Assembly (NCBI GenBank): GCA_026315105.1
Contig: CM048755.1
Coordinates: forward strand, 754,373,301-754,437,300
Length of the DNA stretch: 64,000 bases
Direction of reading: 5' to 3'
DNA from: Locusta migratoria
Taxonomy: Eukaryota; Arthropoda; Insecta; Orthoptera; Acrididae
Part shown: positions 55,020 through 64,000 of the stretch, piece after piece
How the letters are laid out: each line of letters opens with the position of its first letter
Numbering within the stretch: the stretch's first letter is position 1
Notes under the pieces: model-generated
Told to the model about the DNA's origin: nothing
The model's database searches: none
Seen by the model: the letters and a program-made list of their open reading frames with translations, nothing else
Position numbers and translations under genes: made by a program

Positions 55020-56273
55020 GGATGTAAGTTGGGGCAGTCATCTTGCCCCAAGGCGAACTCTCCTCCTATTACAGGATTCCCACAAAGGCAGAAGGAGAGA
55101 CTGAAAGTTCTACCCCCACAATAGATGGCTCCTATACTTCAGTGCAACTTACTGAGATTCAGGACGAATGTGGAGAATTTATGAGTAATGACTCGTGATT
55201 AATCAATGTGTATTTTGTCTCCAGGATACAAATTTCAAGCCATATGCCACTCCTGAGATACGCTGCTATGTTCTCCACTGAAAGGACAACATTAATGGAG
55301 AGAGAGCTAAAAGAGTAGTGGCTGTTTTTGTTAATACAGCATACCACTCTGAGCTCCTCTGTCTCACCAGAAGCCTTCAAGCATTGCCATTGTCTGTACA
55401 TATGCATCATCGTCTGATTGTAGACTCTCTTTGTCTTCCTTCCACCCAGGGTGTGCTCAGTGAGGAGGCACTCGAAAGACCTTTTGACCCAGCTCCTGTA
55501 CCCCTTGATCCTCTGTGGATATTTTAATGCACACAAAGTGCTTTGAAACTCTGGCACTAACTGTCCCAAGATAGAGCAAACAAGACTCCTCTTGTCGTTG
55601 AATGCATATTTACTAAACAAAGCACATACTTCTGCACTGTAGCAGGGTCGTTCTTTGCCATAGCTATCTCACTTTGCTCTCCATCCCTTGCCCACACTAC
55701 TCTGCTGGAAGTGGTCGATGACCTCCATGGCAGTGATCACTTCCCCAACTGGATTCATCTGCCAGACAGAGTAAAGCCCAGCGATGGCGGTTATTGCTGA
55801 AACAACTGGTTTCCGGTTGTACCAGTTCTTTTCATCTCCAGTTTAACCGCACTGTAAAAATTGCTCAAGATAACCGGTTTTTTATATAACCGGTTTTTGG
55901 TTTTTTATTGCTATTATTTCCAGTAGAATTCGACGGAAACATATTTTGCGGCCGAAGCAGAAACCGTAATCAAATTTTCGATTTTTCTAGTTTCGTCCGA
56001 AACCGAAACTTACGTAATTTAGTTAAATTGTAGGTAAATTTAGGTTATCGGCAAATGACTAGTTATTCCATATTTTTCAAGATCCCCTCCCAATACTATG
56101 CCTTCTTTAGTGTGTGTAAGCCTAGCCAGGAGTCTGTAGAAGACGATATACGAAGCATACAGATTTACTAGCCCAGTATTTCCATATGGCAGTTGCGAAT
56201 ATTGGCCCAACCACTCCGCAAGTTGGACTTGTGAACCAGCGCATACGAATATTTCGTTATATACACTATATAT

Positions 56274-56382
56274 AGTCGGAACTGTCACTTTATTTTTCGA
56301 AATACTTCTGCAGCACACTCAGTAAATGAACTTCAATCAGTGCTGCAGAAGTATTTCGAAAAATAAAGTCACAGTTACGACT
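56274..56382. repeat. 42-bp-arm hairpin inside the hAT element
   Basis: AGTCGGAACTGTCACTTTAT, then TTTTCGAAATACTTCTGCAG, on the left (56274-56315) is matched by the inverse on the right (56341-56382) with two mismatches. The loop is about 25 nt (CACTCAGTAAATG...). Confidence 0.9.
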
Positions 56383-56451
56383 AACAGTGTGATTGTTGTC
56401 AGTGTAAATTAATGGAAATTGAACTAGGAAAGCTGTGTACCACATGATCAA

Positions 56452-56668
56452 AGAATGTTCAAATGGGTGTTAGTTTGTATGAGACCTAACTGCTTAGGTC
56501 ATCGGTCCCTAGACTTACAAACTACTTAATCTAACTTAAACTAACTTATGCTAAGGACAACATACACAACCATGACCAAGGGTGGATGGAGGACTGGAAC
56601 CTCTGACTGGAGCAGCCGCGCAGTCCCTAACATGAAGCCTCAGACCGCACGGCTACCTCGCGAGGCAA
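56452..56668 (-). mobile_element. tRNA-derived SINE inside hAT, 11-bp TSD
   Basis: Bounded by CACATGATCAA at 56441-56451 and 56669-56679. Read on the minus strand, the head is the tRNA-like GCCGTGCGGTCTGAGGCTTC with a GGTTCCAGTCC B box, then GTGTATGTTGTCCTTAGCAT. Its 3' part has the stem-loop AGGGACC...GGTCTC around GATGACCTAAGCAGTTA. It is the same family as the SINE at 15091 and shares its 3' stem-loop with the I-like LINE. Confidence 0.88.
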
Positions 56669-56823
56669 CACATGATCAATGTTACCTAAACCCACATTGG
56701 TTATTAAAAAAGCCCTTCGCTTTCAATGAATCACATTAATAAAAATTGTTAGCATAACAATATGCTAATACATTAAAAGTTATTATTCCAAGCTTACATA
56801 ATAGGTATATGAATCAAATTTAC

Positions 56824-56967
56824 CTTCTCTTCCAAAAAACGTTTTGGATGCTTTCTCCTTAAATGACACAGCATGTTTGTAGTACCTCCACCCGTTTTCT
56901 GCTTCTTAAAGCAAATGGAGCATTGTACCTCACTGCTACCCTACTTTGTGAAGTACTTCCACACTCG
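56824..56967 (-). pseudogene. hAT transposase BED zinc finger exon, one stop
   Basis: The minus strand reads RVWKYFTK, then an in-frame TAG, then GSSEVQCSICFKKQKTGGGT and TNMLCHLRRKHPKRFLEE. The Cys-x2-Cys and His-x4-His spacing and the GGTTNMLCHL block identify a BED finger, the DNA-binding N-terminus of hAT transposases. It ends at GAAG followed by GTAAAT, a plausible splice donor. The remaining transposase exons are absent. Confidence 0.85.
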
Positions 56968-57997
56968 GGATGGTGCCATTTAAGACACAACCGATGTCTG
57001 GCGACGACAGCAAGGAACTGCTGCATGACCAGATGGATGCAAGTCTTGTACATTGCCGGTGCATGCGTGTCGTCTAATAGGCCACACCACATGGCAACAG
57101 GTGCATCAGTGCCTCAATAGCTGCACCAGTCCATAAGTTCTTATGCCAAGCGTTTGTTGCGCGTTTCTGACTGCCGGGATCGATCTTAAATTATCACTGA
57201 TGGCTTTTCTTAGTTGCTGCGATGACCTAATATTTCACAGCAGTGGAAATTTTAGGAATAGCCTTAAATATTAGGGTCTACTAGTTTTAATTTTTTTAAA
57301 TTATTTACAAAAAACACCTTTTGACCCATTACTACAGGAAGTAGTCGTACCGGTTTTTTTACCCGACTCTTGGCAATAACTAAAAAAACCGGCTACAACC
57401 GACACCAAATAAATACTGAAAAAAAAAACAAAAAAAAAAAACAAACAAAACGGTTATTCAAAACTAAAATACCGGTATCGGTTTTAGCCGGTCAGTTTTT
57501 CCCATCCCTAGTAAAGCCTGAACTCGAACAACCTCGATGGGTGATCAATAAAGCAGACTGGACACTGTACAGCCTACTCATTGAGCTGGAGCTTCATGAC
57601 AGTGTCCAGGAATGGCTGGATCATATTACTCAAATGATCCATGGTGCTGCTGAAGCGTCTATTCCACAGTCATTAGGACAACTGAAATAGCAGCCTGTCC
57701 CTTGGTTGAGTGCCGAGTGATACTCTGCAATTAGAAGCAGGCATGCAGCTCTGAATAGGTTTAAGTGTAACCCAACTGCAGAAAACCTTGGGGTCTTTTG
57801 GATGGTGTGAATAAAATATCGCCAAACTATAAGAGAGAGTCTGAAGAGATCTTGGCAACAGTTGCTGACTACAAATAACTGTTCCAGAAAAGGGCTAATG
57901 TATGGGATTTCTGAGAAAGGAAGGAGGTGTCCAGTGGCTGCTGTAGTGGGGAATTGCACTCTAGAAACCATCCTGCATGACATTGCCCAAGCCATGA

Positions 57998-60771
57998 CTT
58001 TTTTTTAATTTTTTTTATTGTTTTTTTCTTTTCCATAGGACCCAATTGAGGAGTGAGACTCCATGGTCATGTAACAAGTCAATACATTAATTGTTACACA
58101 AGAATGGTAATAGAAAATTTTTAAGTAGTCCTTTGCACACAACAATCTTAAGACAAAGTGAAAAGAATCAATAAAGAAAAAAATGAATTAGCTTAATTGT
58201 TTAACGTTTCTAGGAGTTCCTCGACAGAATAAAAGGAGTGACCCATGAGGTAACTCTTCAATTTAGATTTGAAAGTGTGTGGATTAGTGCTAAGATTCGT
58301 TAGTTCTTGTGGCAGCTAATTGAAAATGGATGCCGCAGAATATTGTACCCCATTCTGCACAAGTGTTAAGGTGGTGTGATGCAAATGCACATTCGACTTC
58401 TGTCTAGTATTCACCGAGTGAAAGCCACTAACTCGTGGTAATAAGCTGATATTATTAACAACAAACGACATTAAAGAAAAAACGTATTGTGACGCCAGAG
58501 TCAAGATTCCCAGACTACTGAAAAGGGGTCGACATGACGTTCGCGAACTTACACCACATATTGCTCGAACCGCCCGTTTTTGAGCCAGAAATATCCTTTT
58601 TGCATCAGGCGAGTTACCACAAAAAACAATGCCGTACGTCATAAGTGAGTGAAAGTAAGCGTAATAGACTACTTTTCGTGTTGAAAATCACTTATCTCAG
58701 ATATTGTTCTAATGGTAAATATAGCAGAATTTAGTTTTGGAACAAGATTCTGAACATGGGCTTTCCATGACAGCTTACTGTCTATATGAACACCTAGAAA
58801 TTTGAACTGTTAAGTCTCACTTATCACATGCCCATTATGTGTAATCAGAATGTCAGCTTTCGTCAAATTATGTGTTAGAAATTGTAAAAACTGAGTTTTA
58901 CTGTGATTTAACATCAACTTGTTTTCTACAAGCCATGAACTTATCTCTTGAACTGCATTATTTGTTATTGTGTCAATATTACGAGCAACATCCTTCACTA
59001 CCAAGCTGGTGTCATCAGCAAACAAAAATATTTTACAGTCACCTGTTATACTCGAAGGCATATCATTTATATAAATAAGAAACAGCAATGGTCCCAAAAC
59101 AGACCCCTGGGGCACCGCATACTTAATTGCACGTCATAGCTATTTTCTACACTGCGGACAATTACCGTCTGTTGTCTATTATTAAAGTAAGAGGTGAACC
59201 AGTTGTGGGCTACTCCCCGTATTCCATAATGTTCCAACTTTTGCAACAATATTTTGTGATCAACACAATCAAACGCTTTTGTTAAATCAAAGAAGACGCC
59301 TAATGTCCGTAGCCTCTTATTTAACCCATCAAGTGCCTCACAGAGAAACGAAAATATAGCATTTTCAGTCGTTAAACCACTTCTAAATCCAAACTGCAAG
59401 TTTGACAATAAATTATGTGAACTGAAATGATCAATTAATCTTGAAAATACAGCCTTTTCAATAACTTTAGAAAAAACCGATGGCATAGAAATAGGTCTAT
59501 AGTTGTCTACATTATCCCTTTCTCCTTTTTTATAAAGTGGTTTCACTACTGAGTACTTTAATCTGTTAGGAAACTGACCATTCTGAAAGGAAAAATTACA
59601 AATATGGCTTATTACTGGGCTATCATATGGAGAACAGTACTTTAGAATTCTGCTAGATACCCCATCATATCCACAAGAGTCCTTAGTCTTTAGTGATTTA
59701 ATTATTGACTCAATCTCTCCTATGGAAGTATCATGAAGGACCATTTCAGGTAACAGCCTCGGAAAGGCATTTTCTAAAAATGTAATATGATTACCTGTAG
59801 AAACTAGAGTTTTGTTTAGTTCCCCTACTATATTCAGAAAGTGATTATTGAATATTGCACATATATCTAACTTGTCAGTAACAGAAACATTCCTACTAAG
59901 CACTGACGTTATATCTTCTACCTGCTGCTGCTGACCTGACACTTCCTTCACGATTGACCAGATAGTTTTAATTTTATCCCGAGAGTTTGCTATTCTTTTT
60001 GCGTACCACATACTTTTTGCAGTCTTAATGACATTTTTCAGAACCTTGCAGTACTGTTTGTAATGAGCTACTGCATCTTAATTCTGACTGCTTCTAACAT
60101 TTTGATACAACTCCCGCTTAGTTCTACATGATACTCTTATCCCCTTTGTCAGCCACCCTGGCTGTCTGTTATTGGAGGTACCCTGTTTTGATTGTTCCAG
60201 CGGAAAGCAACTTTCAAACAGCATAAGAAATGTGTTCAGAAAAGCATTATATTTATCATCTGCATTATCGGCACTATAAACATCCTGCCACTCTTGTTCC
60301 TTAATTAAGCTTAAAAAGGTTTCAACTGCAACGGGATTAACTTTTCTGAGTAGTTGATATTTATGTTTAACATTTGTTTGAGAACAAATACTTTTTAGAA
60401 TTAAAAGTTGGTCATCGTGGTCTGATAGGCCATTTACTATTCTGCTGACAGAGTGCCCCTCTAATAATGAAGAATGAACAAAAATATTGTCAATGGTAGA
60501 ACTGCTATTTCCTTGCACTCTCGTTGGAAAAAATACTGTTTGCATCATGTTATAAGAATTAAATAGATCTAACAGCTGACTTTTCCTTGAGCTATCACCT
60601 ACACAATTAATGTTGAAATCTCCACACACAATTAAATTTTTATACTTCCTATACAGTGAACCCAGAACCAATTCCAGCTTGGGCAGAAACATTTTAAAAT
60701 CTGAGTCAGGGGATCTATAAATAACAACTATTACTAGTTTAGTTCCATTAACATTAACAACTCCTGCACAA
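57998..60771 (-). mobile_element. CR1/Jockey-group LINE, 5'-truncated, with A-rich tail
   Basis: A minus-strand LINE nearly identical to that at 11838-14455 but with its 3' end: an A-rich tail (T-rich on +, 57998-58028) and about 160 bp of 3' UTR. It is 5'-truncated inside the endonuclease at about 60771 (CTCCTGCACAAC), so it lacks the esterase-like part. It lies between the second and third pieces of the I-like LINE relic. No clear target-site duplication was found. Confidence 0.9.
58193..60771 (-). pseudogene. LINE endonuclease-RT (broken), full C-terminus
   Basis: The endonuclease starts inside the domain with CAGVVNVNGTKLVIVVIYRS and continues with CGDFNINCVGDS and GLSDHDDQLL. An in-frame stop at about 60078 replaces the Glu of the sister's QNEDAV. 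The next open block (60011-59067) has NYRPISMPSVFSKVIEKAVF and GVFFDLTKAFDCVDHKILLQ (motif A, in frame, unlike the sister). A 16-bp deletion at about 59126 then shifts the frame before PQGSVLGPLLFLIYINDMP and LFADDTSLVV (59115-58810). The C-terminal block (58642-58193) has YGIVFCGNSPDAKRIFLAQK and RAVRAICGV. Confidence 0.9.
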
Positions 60772-61245
60772 CTCCTGCCTATTTTACTACGGTTATTGCC
60801 ACTGCTTGTCAGGATCCAGCATTCTGGCACCACAGTCTGGATTCTGAGTGGGACAATTAGGACTAAAGCCTTACCAATGATCAGGATTATAACAACACTT
60901 TCATCCTGTGGGAGCTGGATTCAAAATTGTCTGTGGCTTGTGACAGGTCCCCTGGTCAAAATAGAATCCACTGCAGTATGCCACGGTACCTTACGCAATG
61001 AAATAACGAAATCCTCCTGAACTTTTTAATGTGATTTGGGCATTTTGCTACTTTTCTGACTCAAGGGGAGAGGCAGTTTTAATCCCACTTTTAAACCTGG
61101 CAGTGATTATAGTGTTACCCTCACCAGGTGTGTGAGAATGACCTTAGAGCCAATGGTCAACCGCTGCCTTGTTTGGCAACGTCTGCAGTGGTTTGTGTAG
61201 CGATGTCATGTAGTGTGTGCGGCACAAGATGTGCATGAAAATTTT

Positions 61246-61610
61246 TTAGTTTGGCATTGTCTTTATTTCAGAATGCAAAGTAAAGTATTTTGCGCAGCCC
61301 TGACCAGATGAAAACAAATCTGCAAAGTTGTTGCACAAGAACTCTGCACTGTTTGTAGATACAGTGGAATCAACTGACAATACACTGTCTTGAATAGTTA
61401 AGCCAAACAAATCAAATAAATTCATTCCAAAAATGTTCATTATGTCACGAGAGAGCAGTGCATGAAAAGAAGCCAATTGGCATTGTGACTGAAACTGTAC
61501 TGGTAAAGTACGAAGTACTAATATTGGTATTTACTGACCATTGCAAGCAGAAAGTTTCAAATTTGCACTACACAAAGGTGGTGAACCCAGCACTTCATAA
61601 GTTTATCTAT
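61246..61610 (-). pseudogene. Gypsy protease-region fragment
   Basis: The minus strand reads YEVLGSPPLCSANLKLSACN, VLRTLPVQFQSQCQLASFHA, LLSRDIMNIFGMNLFDLFGL and then CNNFADLFSSGQGCAKYFTL. This matches the retropepsin-to-RT linker of the Gypsy relic at 31180-31490 (MAANIFGLDAFHTFGFTITD, HSKFSSLFPG). The catalytic DTG and the RT are absent. It is a short scrap of a related family. Confidence 0.72.
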
Positions 61611-61619
61611 TAATCAATG

Positions 61620-62280
61620 CAAGTCTATAAAATGTTCTCGGTATACAAGCCACGTTGTGTCGAATAAAGTCCTTGAGCTTTTGGTGGCAAGCTCTGTCGT
61701 CATCAAGAGTAAAATTGACTGATGATATTGGTGTGATGTCTTGATTATGTAGCTGCTAAGCTGTGTACGGTACCTTCTAGAGGGCCACAGAGTGCGTGTG
61801 TGGAACACCAAAGCGGGCAGTGCACTGCAGTACCGTGTGACGTCACAAGGCACGTAAAGTTGGTGCTACATTTGAACCTGGCATTACTGGTTCTGCTCCA
61901 CATCCAAAGCTTGACCACACGCCCTGCTGAGTATGTATCCATGATCTCTGTTGAAATTGTTATTATTTAATCTAATTTCAGCCACTTCTTTTATAATAGA
62001 TTCCCAGTAATACAGTGTTTGGGACAAAATTCTCGTATTTTCAAACTGAATTTTATGTCCGTTTGTTAGGCAATGTTCTGCCACAGCTGACTTATCAAGT
62101 TGTGTTCTATGTGTCACGTGTGCTCTGCACAATACTCACAAACAGTTTGAATAGTCTGATCAATATAAACACTTGCACACTCAAAGAGAACACTATAGAC
62201 ACCTGGAGCATGCAAACCTGTGCTGTCCTTAATAGGGTATAACATGTCTGTGATCTTGGAGATGGGCCAGAACACTGGTC
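61620..62280 (-). mobile_element. Penelope-like 3' fragment
   Basis: On the minus strand the GIY-YIG C-terminus is readable in pieces: LDKSAVAEHCLTNGHKIQFE, TRILSQTLYYWESIIKEVAE, after a decayed VYSVLFECAKVYIDQT-type block. It is followed by a 3' region that ends with TTGATGACGACAGAGCTTGC and AAAAGCTCAAGGAC (61708-61671), which resembles the ribozyme-bearing end of Penelope elements. It is a different family from the copy at 47979 (AVAEHCLTNGH versus AVAEHCLTEGH with divergent flanks). Confidence 0.75.
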
Positions 62281-62365
62281 TCTATCCATGTTTCCCCAGC
62301 ATGCATCGTATCTTGCTGGTCGTAGCTCTATAGAATGGGAACAAAGCCACTGGCCTGGCCTTGTC

Positions 62366-62836
62366 TGCTAATTCATGGGGTCGCGTAGATTAAGAGGCGA
62401 TTAGTTCACAGATACGTTTATTACAATTAATATAAATACTCAACTTTTAGGTGAGGTGCTTGTGGTACACAGCTGGCTGATACATAGTACACAATTCTGC
62501 TATATTCTCGTTGTTACAGTCAATAGGAGTGTTCTTGCTTGTGCTGGCTCACTGTAGATGGATTCGATGACTGCTATACTGCTCCGGTACTGATCACTGT
62601 ACTCACTAGACTGCATGTAGTTATCTGCTATACTCTTTGTCGTGGCTGTGGTGTTCCGGCCTATCTAGACGAGTCTCCTTCTTCTGATTGGCTGCCACAC
62701 AGCCAAAGGCAGAGATGTAATATGACTGGAGCTGCTCCCGGCGGTCAAAGTACCATTGACTAAGTTATCAATCATTGTCTTCTAGTAGTGTTGTGGCAGC
62801 ATGTGGAGACTGCCTGCATTGTTGCAAATGGTAACA
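62366..62836 (-). repeat. Candidate 3' LTR of the minus-strand Gypsy element
   Basis: On the minus strand a polypurine tract (GAAGGGGGCGGGGGGTTGAA, 62858-62839) is followed by TGTTACCATTTGCAAC. The sequence downstream contains AATAAACG as a possible polyadenylation signal and ends near ATTAGCA (about 62366). No second LTR is in the window to confirm the borders. Confidence 0.45.
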
Positions 62837-62964
62837 CTTCAACCCCCCGCCCCCTTCGAAACCTTCTCACCATAATTGTGTAGTGAGTGTAATGGCAGCC
62901 GGGGAAAGGTGTGCCCGTGGGAGTAATGTAGGGACTGGGGCTCAATTCTGAGCCCAGTGCAGAG

Positions 62965-63646
62965 CTACCGGCTGCGACCCGCTATTCGGCCTGCACTTAG
63001 CACTAAACACTGTGTGGAAAACACACCATAGGTCAATACTCCCACGGACACGGGCGCAAAAGGAACAGGTGCAGGTGCGGCAATATCAACAACTGGCGTG
63101 GCTGTGCCCCCCCCCCCCCCCCCACCTTCCCAGTGATACGCAGCTTCAGAAGGACCCTCGACTTGTGACAATGAACTTGTGACGGTGGACGTTGGTTGAC
63201 TCAAGATGTCCGATGGAGGATGGGCTGTCGGATGAAGTGATGCTGGAGGTGTAGCATCCAACTCCATGGGCTTGGGGCCAAAAAGGGAAGTTTTCCGAAC
63301 CTGCGACATCAGATGAGCATTATGTGGTGTGCAAGGGCAAATTTGATTTCTATGTCTGCGCTGCATGGCATCTGCACTGTGCAATTAATACATATTAGCA
63401 CCAAGCCCTCAAATGATGGCACCTTGCACCCAACACCTGTGTCCGCCATAGGACCTGAAAAAGATGCATTTGTGCGATACTGTGCCTGATTCTGCAGAGT
63501 GGAGAGTGCCTGTGGTGTGTGCATGTGATGCAGCAGAGTGCCGTCCATGCAACAACTCTGCAAGCAATGGTCCATTGCACGGCTGGGGATGGTAGGAGGT
63601 GAGGAAATGCAAAAGAGCTTGTTCGTGCGTGTGGTGGTTCCCTCAC
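62965..63646 (-). pseudogene. Gypsy integrase C-terminus fragment
   Basis: On the minus strand LLHGRHSAASHAHTTGTLHS, FFRSYGGHRCWVQGAI and, in another frame, MHSADAMQRRHRNQICP give the C-terminal part of a Gypsy integrase (HGR..., GxxRWxxG, RRHRNQ). It is followed by a Pro/Ser/Gly-rich tail with a 7-Gly run encoded by the C tract at 63107-63123. The polypurine tract and candidate LTR lie downstream. The upstream part is cut by the I-like LINE at 63647. Confidence 0.75.
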
Positions 63647-64000
63647 TCCTCAGGGGCTCAGTATTAATTTACTGAGTCCGGGCTTGGTGAAACCTGGGTC
63701 CCGAGCTGTGGACTGTGTCATGCCAACAGTCCGCCAGACCGTAAGCTTTGTGCATGCTTCAGCAACCGCTGTTCGGCGCAACTGTGGAAGTTTTATGTTT
63801 CAGAGCCGGGGATCTTGGCTTAATCGCCCAGGTCATGAGGAAGGTACAAACCTCTATTAAAAAAAAAAAAAAAAAAAAAAAAAACACCTCAGTCTTAATG
63901 TGTGCTATGTGCTGAGGAGATGCATGGCTGTTGAGGTTAAACACTCACTAGCAAGCAACCTCTGGGGAACCTGCCGCACCTCAGCTGTATTGTGTGCATA
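63647..64000 (+). mobile_element. I-like LINE 5' end, continues beyond window
   Basis: TCCTCAGGGGCTCAGTATTA and the following 350 bp align with the 5' UTR of the intact element (35676-36010), with many point differences. An A run (63863-63884) occupies the place of TATAAAAAAAACCTC. No ORF1 is reached before the window ends. It inserted into the Gypsy integrase fragment. Confidence 0.88.

Larger units (their letters stand above)
55779..57510 (-). mobile_element. hAT DNA transposon, deletion derivative, 8-bp TSD
   Basis: The element is flanked by the exact 8-bp duplication GTAAAGCC (55771-55778 and 57511-57518). Its ends are CAGCGATGGC and, inverted, TAGGGATGGG, which is the hAT terminal pattern. 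The 1.73-kb interior keeps a BED zinc finger exon on the minus strand (56824-56967) but no transposase catalytic region, so it needs a helper. It contains a SINE (56452-56668) and a long hairpin (56274-56382). Its insertion split the endonuclease of the I-like LINE between DRVKP and the following residues. Confidence 0.9.
55020..61204 (+). mobile_element. I-like LINE relic split by two insertions
   Basis: Three collinear + strand pieces form one element. The first (about 55145-55778) is endonuclease: NINGERAKRVVAVFVNTAYH, ALSVHMHHRLIVDSLCLPST, FFAIAISLCSPSL and VVDDLHGSDHFP. The second (57511-57997) is the endonuclease-RT linker: NKADWTLYSLLIELELHDSV, QEWLDHITQMIHGAAEASIP, ILHDIAQAM. The third (about 60790-61204) is the beginning of the RT: TFILWELDSKLSVAC, SPGQNRIHCSMPRYLTQ. 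A hAT element (55779-57510) and a CR1/Jockey-group LINE (57998-60771) interrupt it. It ends before RT motif A. The family is close to the relic at 24957 and the intact element at 35675, but not identical. Confidence 0.83.

Noticed and set aside
62366..62836. Firm LTR call
   Set aside because: Polypurine tract and TG start are suggestive, but there is no second LTR and the far border is uncertain; kept only as a candidate.

Overview
This is a piece of a large, repeat-rich insect nuclear genome. The repeat vocabulary (a tRNA-derived SINE bounded by CACTCTGCAG-type ends, an I-like LINE with a (CAA)n tail, a LINE with a TCTACA-type tail, RTE, Penelope and Gypsy copies) looks to me like a grasshopper or locust of the Schistocerca type. 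That assignment rests on recall and was not tested by a search. Nothing prokaryotic or viral-free-living is present: there are no operons, no ribosome binding sites and no RNA genes other than tRNA-derived SINE heads.

The only host gene I can support is on the + strand. Four short exons (850-1005, 16392-16478, 43258-43413, 52668-52832) have AG/GT borders, all share intron phase 1, and join into one open reading frame of about 188 codons. The product matches the segment of SARA/ZFYVE9 (Smad anchor for receptor activation) that lies C-terminal of the FYVE finger and runs into the start of the conserved C-terminal domain. The window therefore shows the middle of a Sara gene with introns of 15.4, 26.8 and 9.3 kb, plus intron borders that continue beyond both window ends.

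The introns are mostly transposable elements. Intron 1 holds a CR1/Jockey-group LINE with an SGNH-esterase-like upstream segment (2.4-5.8 kb, minus), a Tc1-like remnant (7.4-7.9 kb), two TIR-bounded tRNA-like repeats and a second CR1/Jockey-group LINE (11.8-14.5 kb, minus). Intron 2 holds a LINE with one long intact ORF nested in a SINE (20.1-23.05 kb, minus), a decayed protein gene of an uncharacterised PIN-like/Cys-rich family (23.2-24.7 kb), an I-like LINE relic (24.96-28.55 kb), a cluster of palindromes (28.5-29.4 kb), a Gypsy relic (29.8-33.35 kb), an RTE copy with target-site duplication (33.8-35.5 kb), a full-length I-like LINE with two intact ORFs and a 12-bp target-site duplication (35.68-41.68 kb) and a degenerate tandem repeat (41.8-42.6 kb). 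Intron 3 holds a small palindromic repeat, a Gypsy integrase scrap and a Penelope-like element with long inverted terminal repeats (47.98-50.65 kb). Intron 4 holds a second RTE copy, and an old I-like LINE that was split by a hAT element (itself carrying a SINE and a long hairpin) and by a CR1/Jockey-group LINE (55-61.2 kb). It ends with Gypsy, Penelope and LTR pieces and the 5' end of another I-like LINE that leaves the window.

The elements are linked. The I-like LINE and two SINEs share a 3' stem-loop with compensatory base changes, which suggests that the SINEs use this LINE's reverse transcriptase. Several target-site duplications give the order of insertion.
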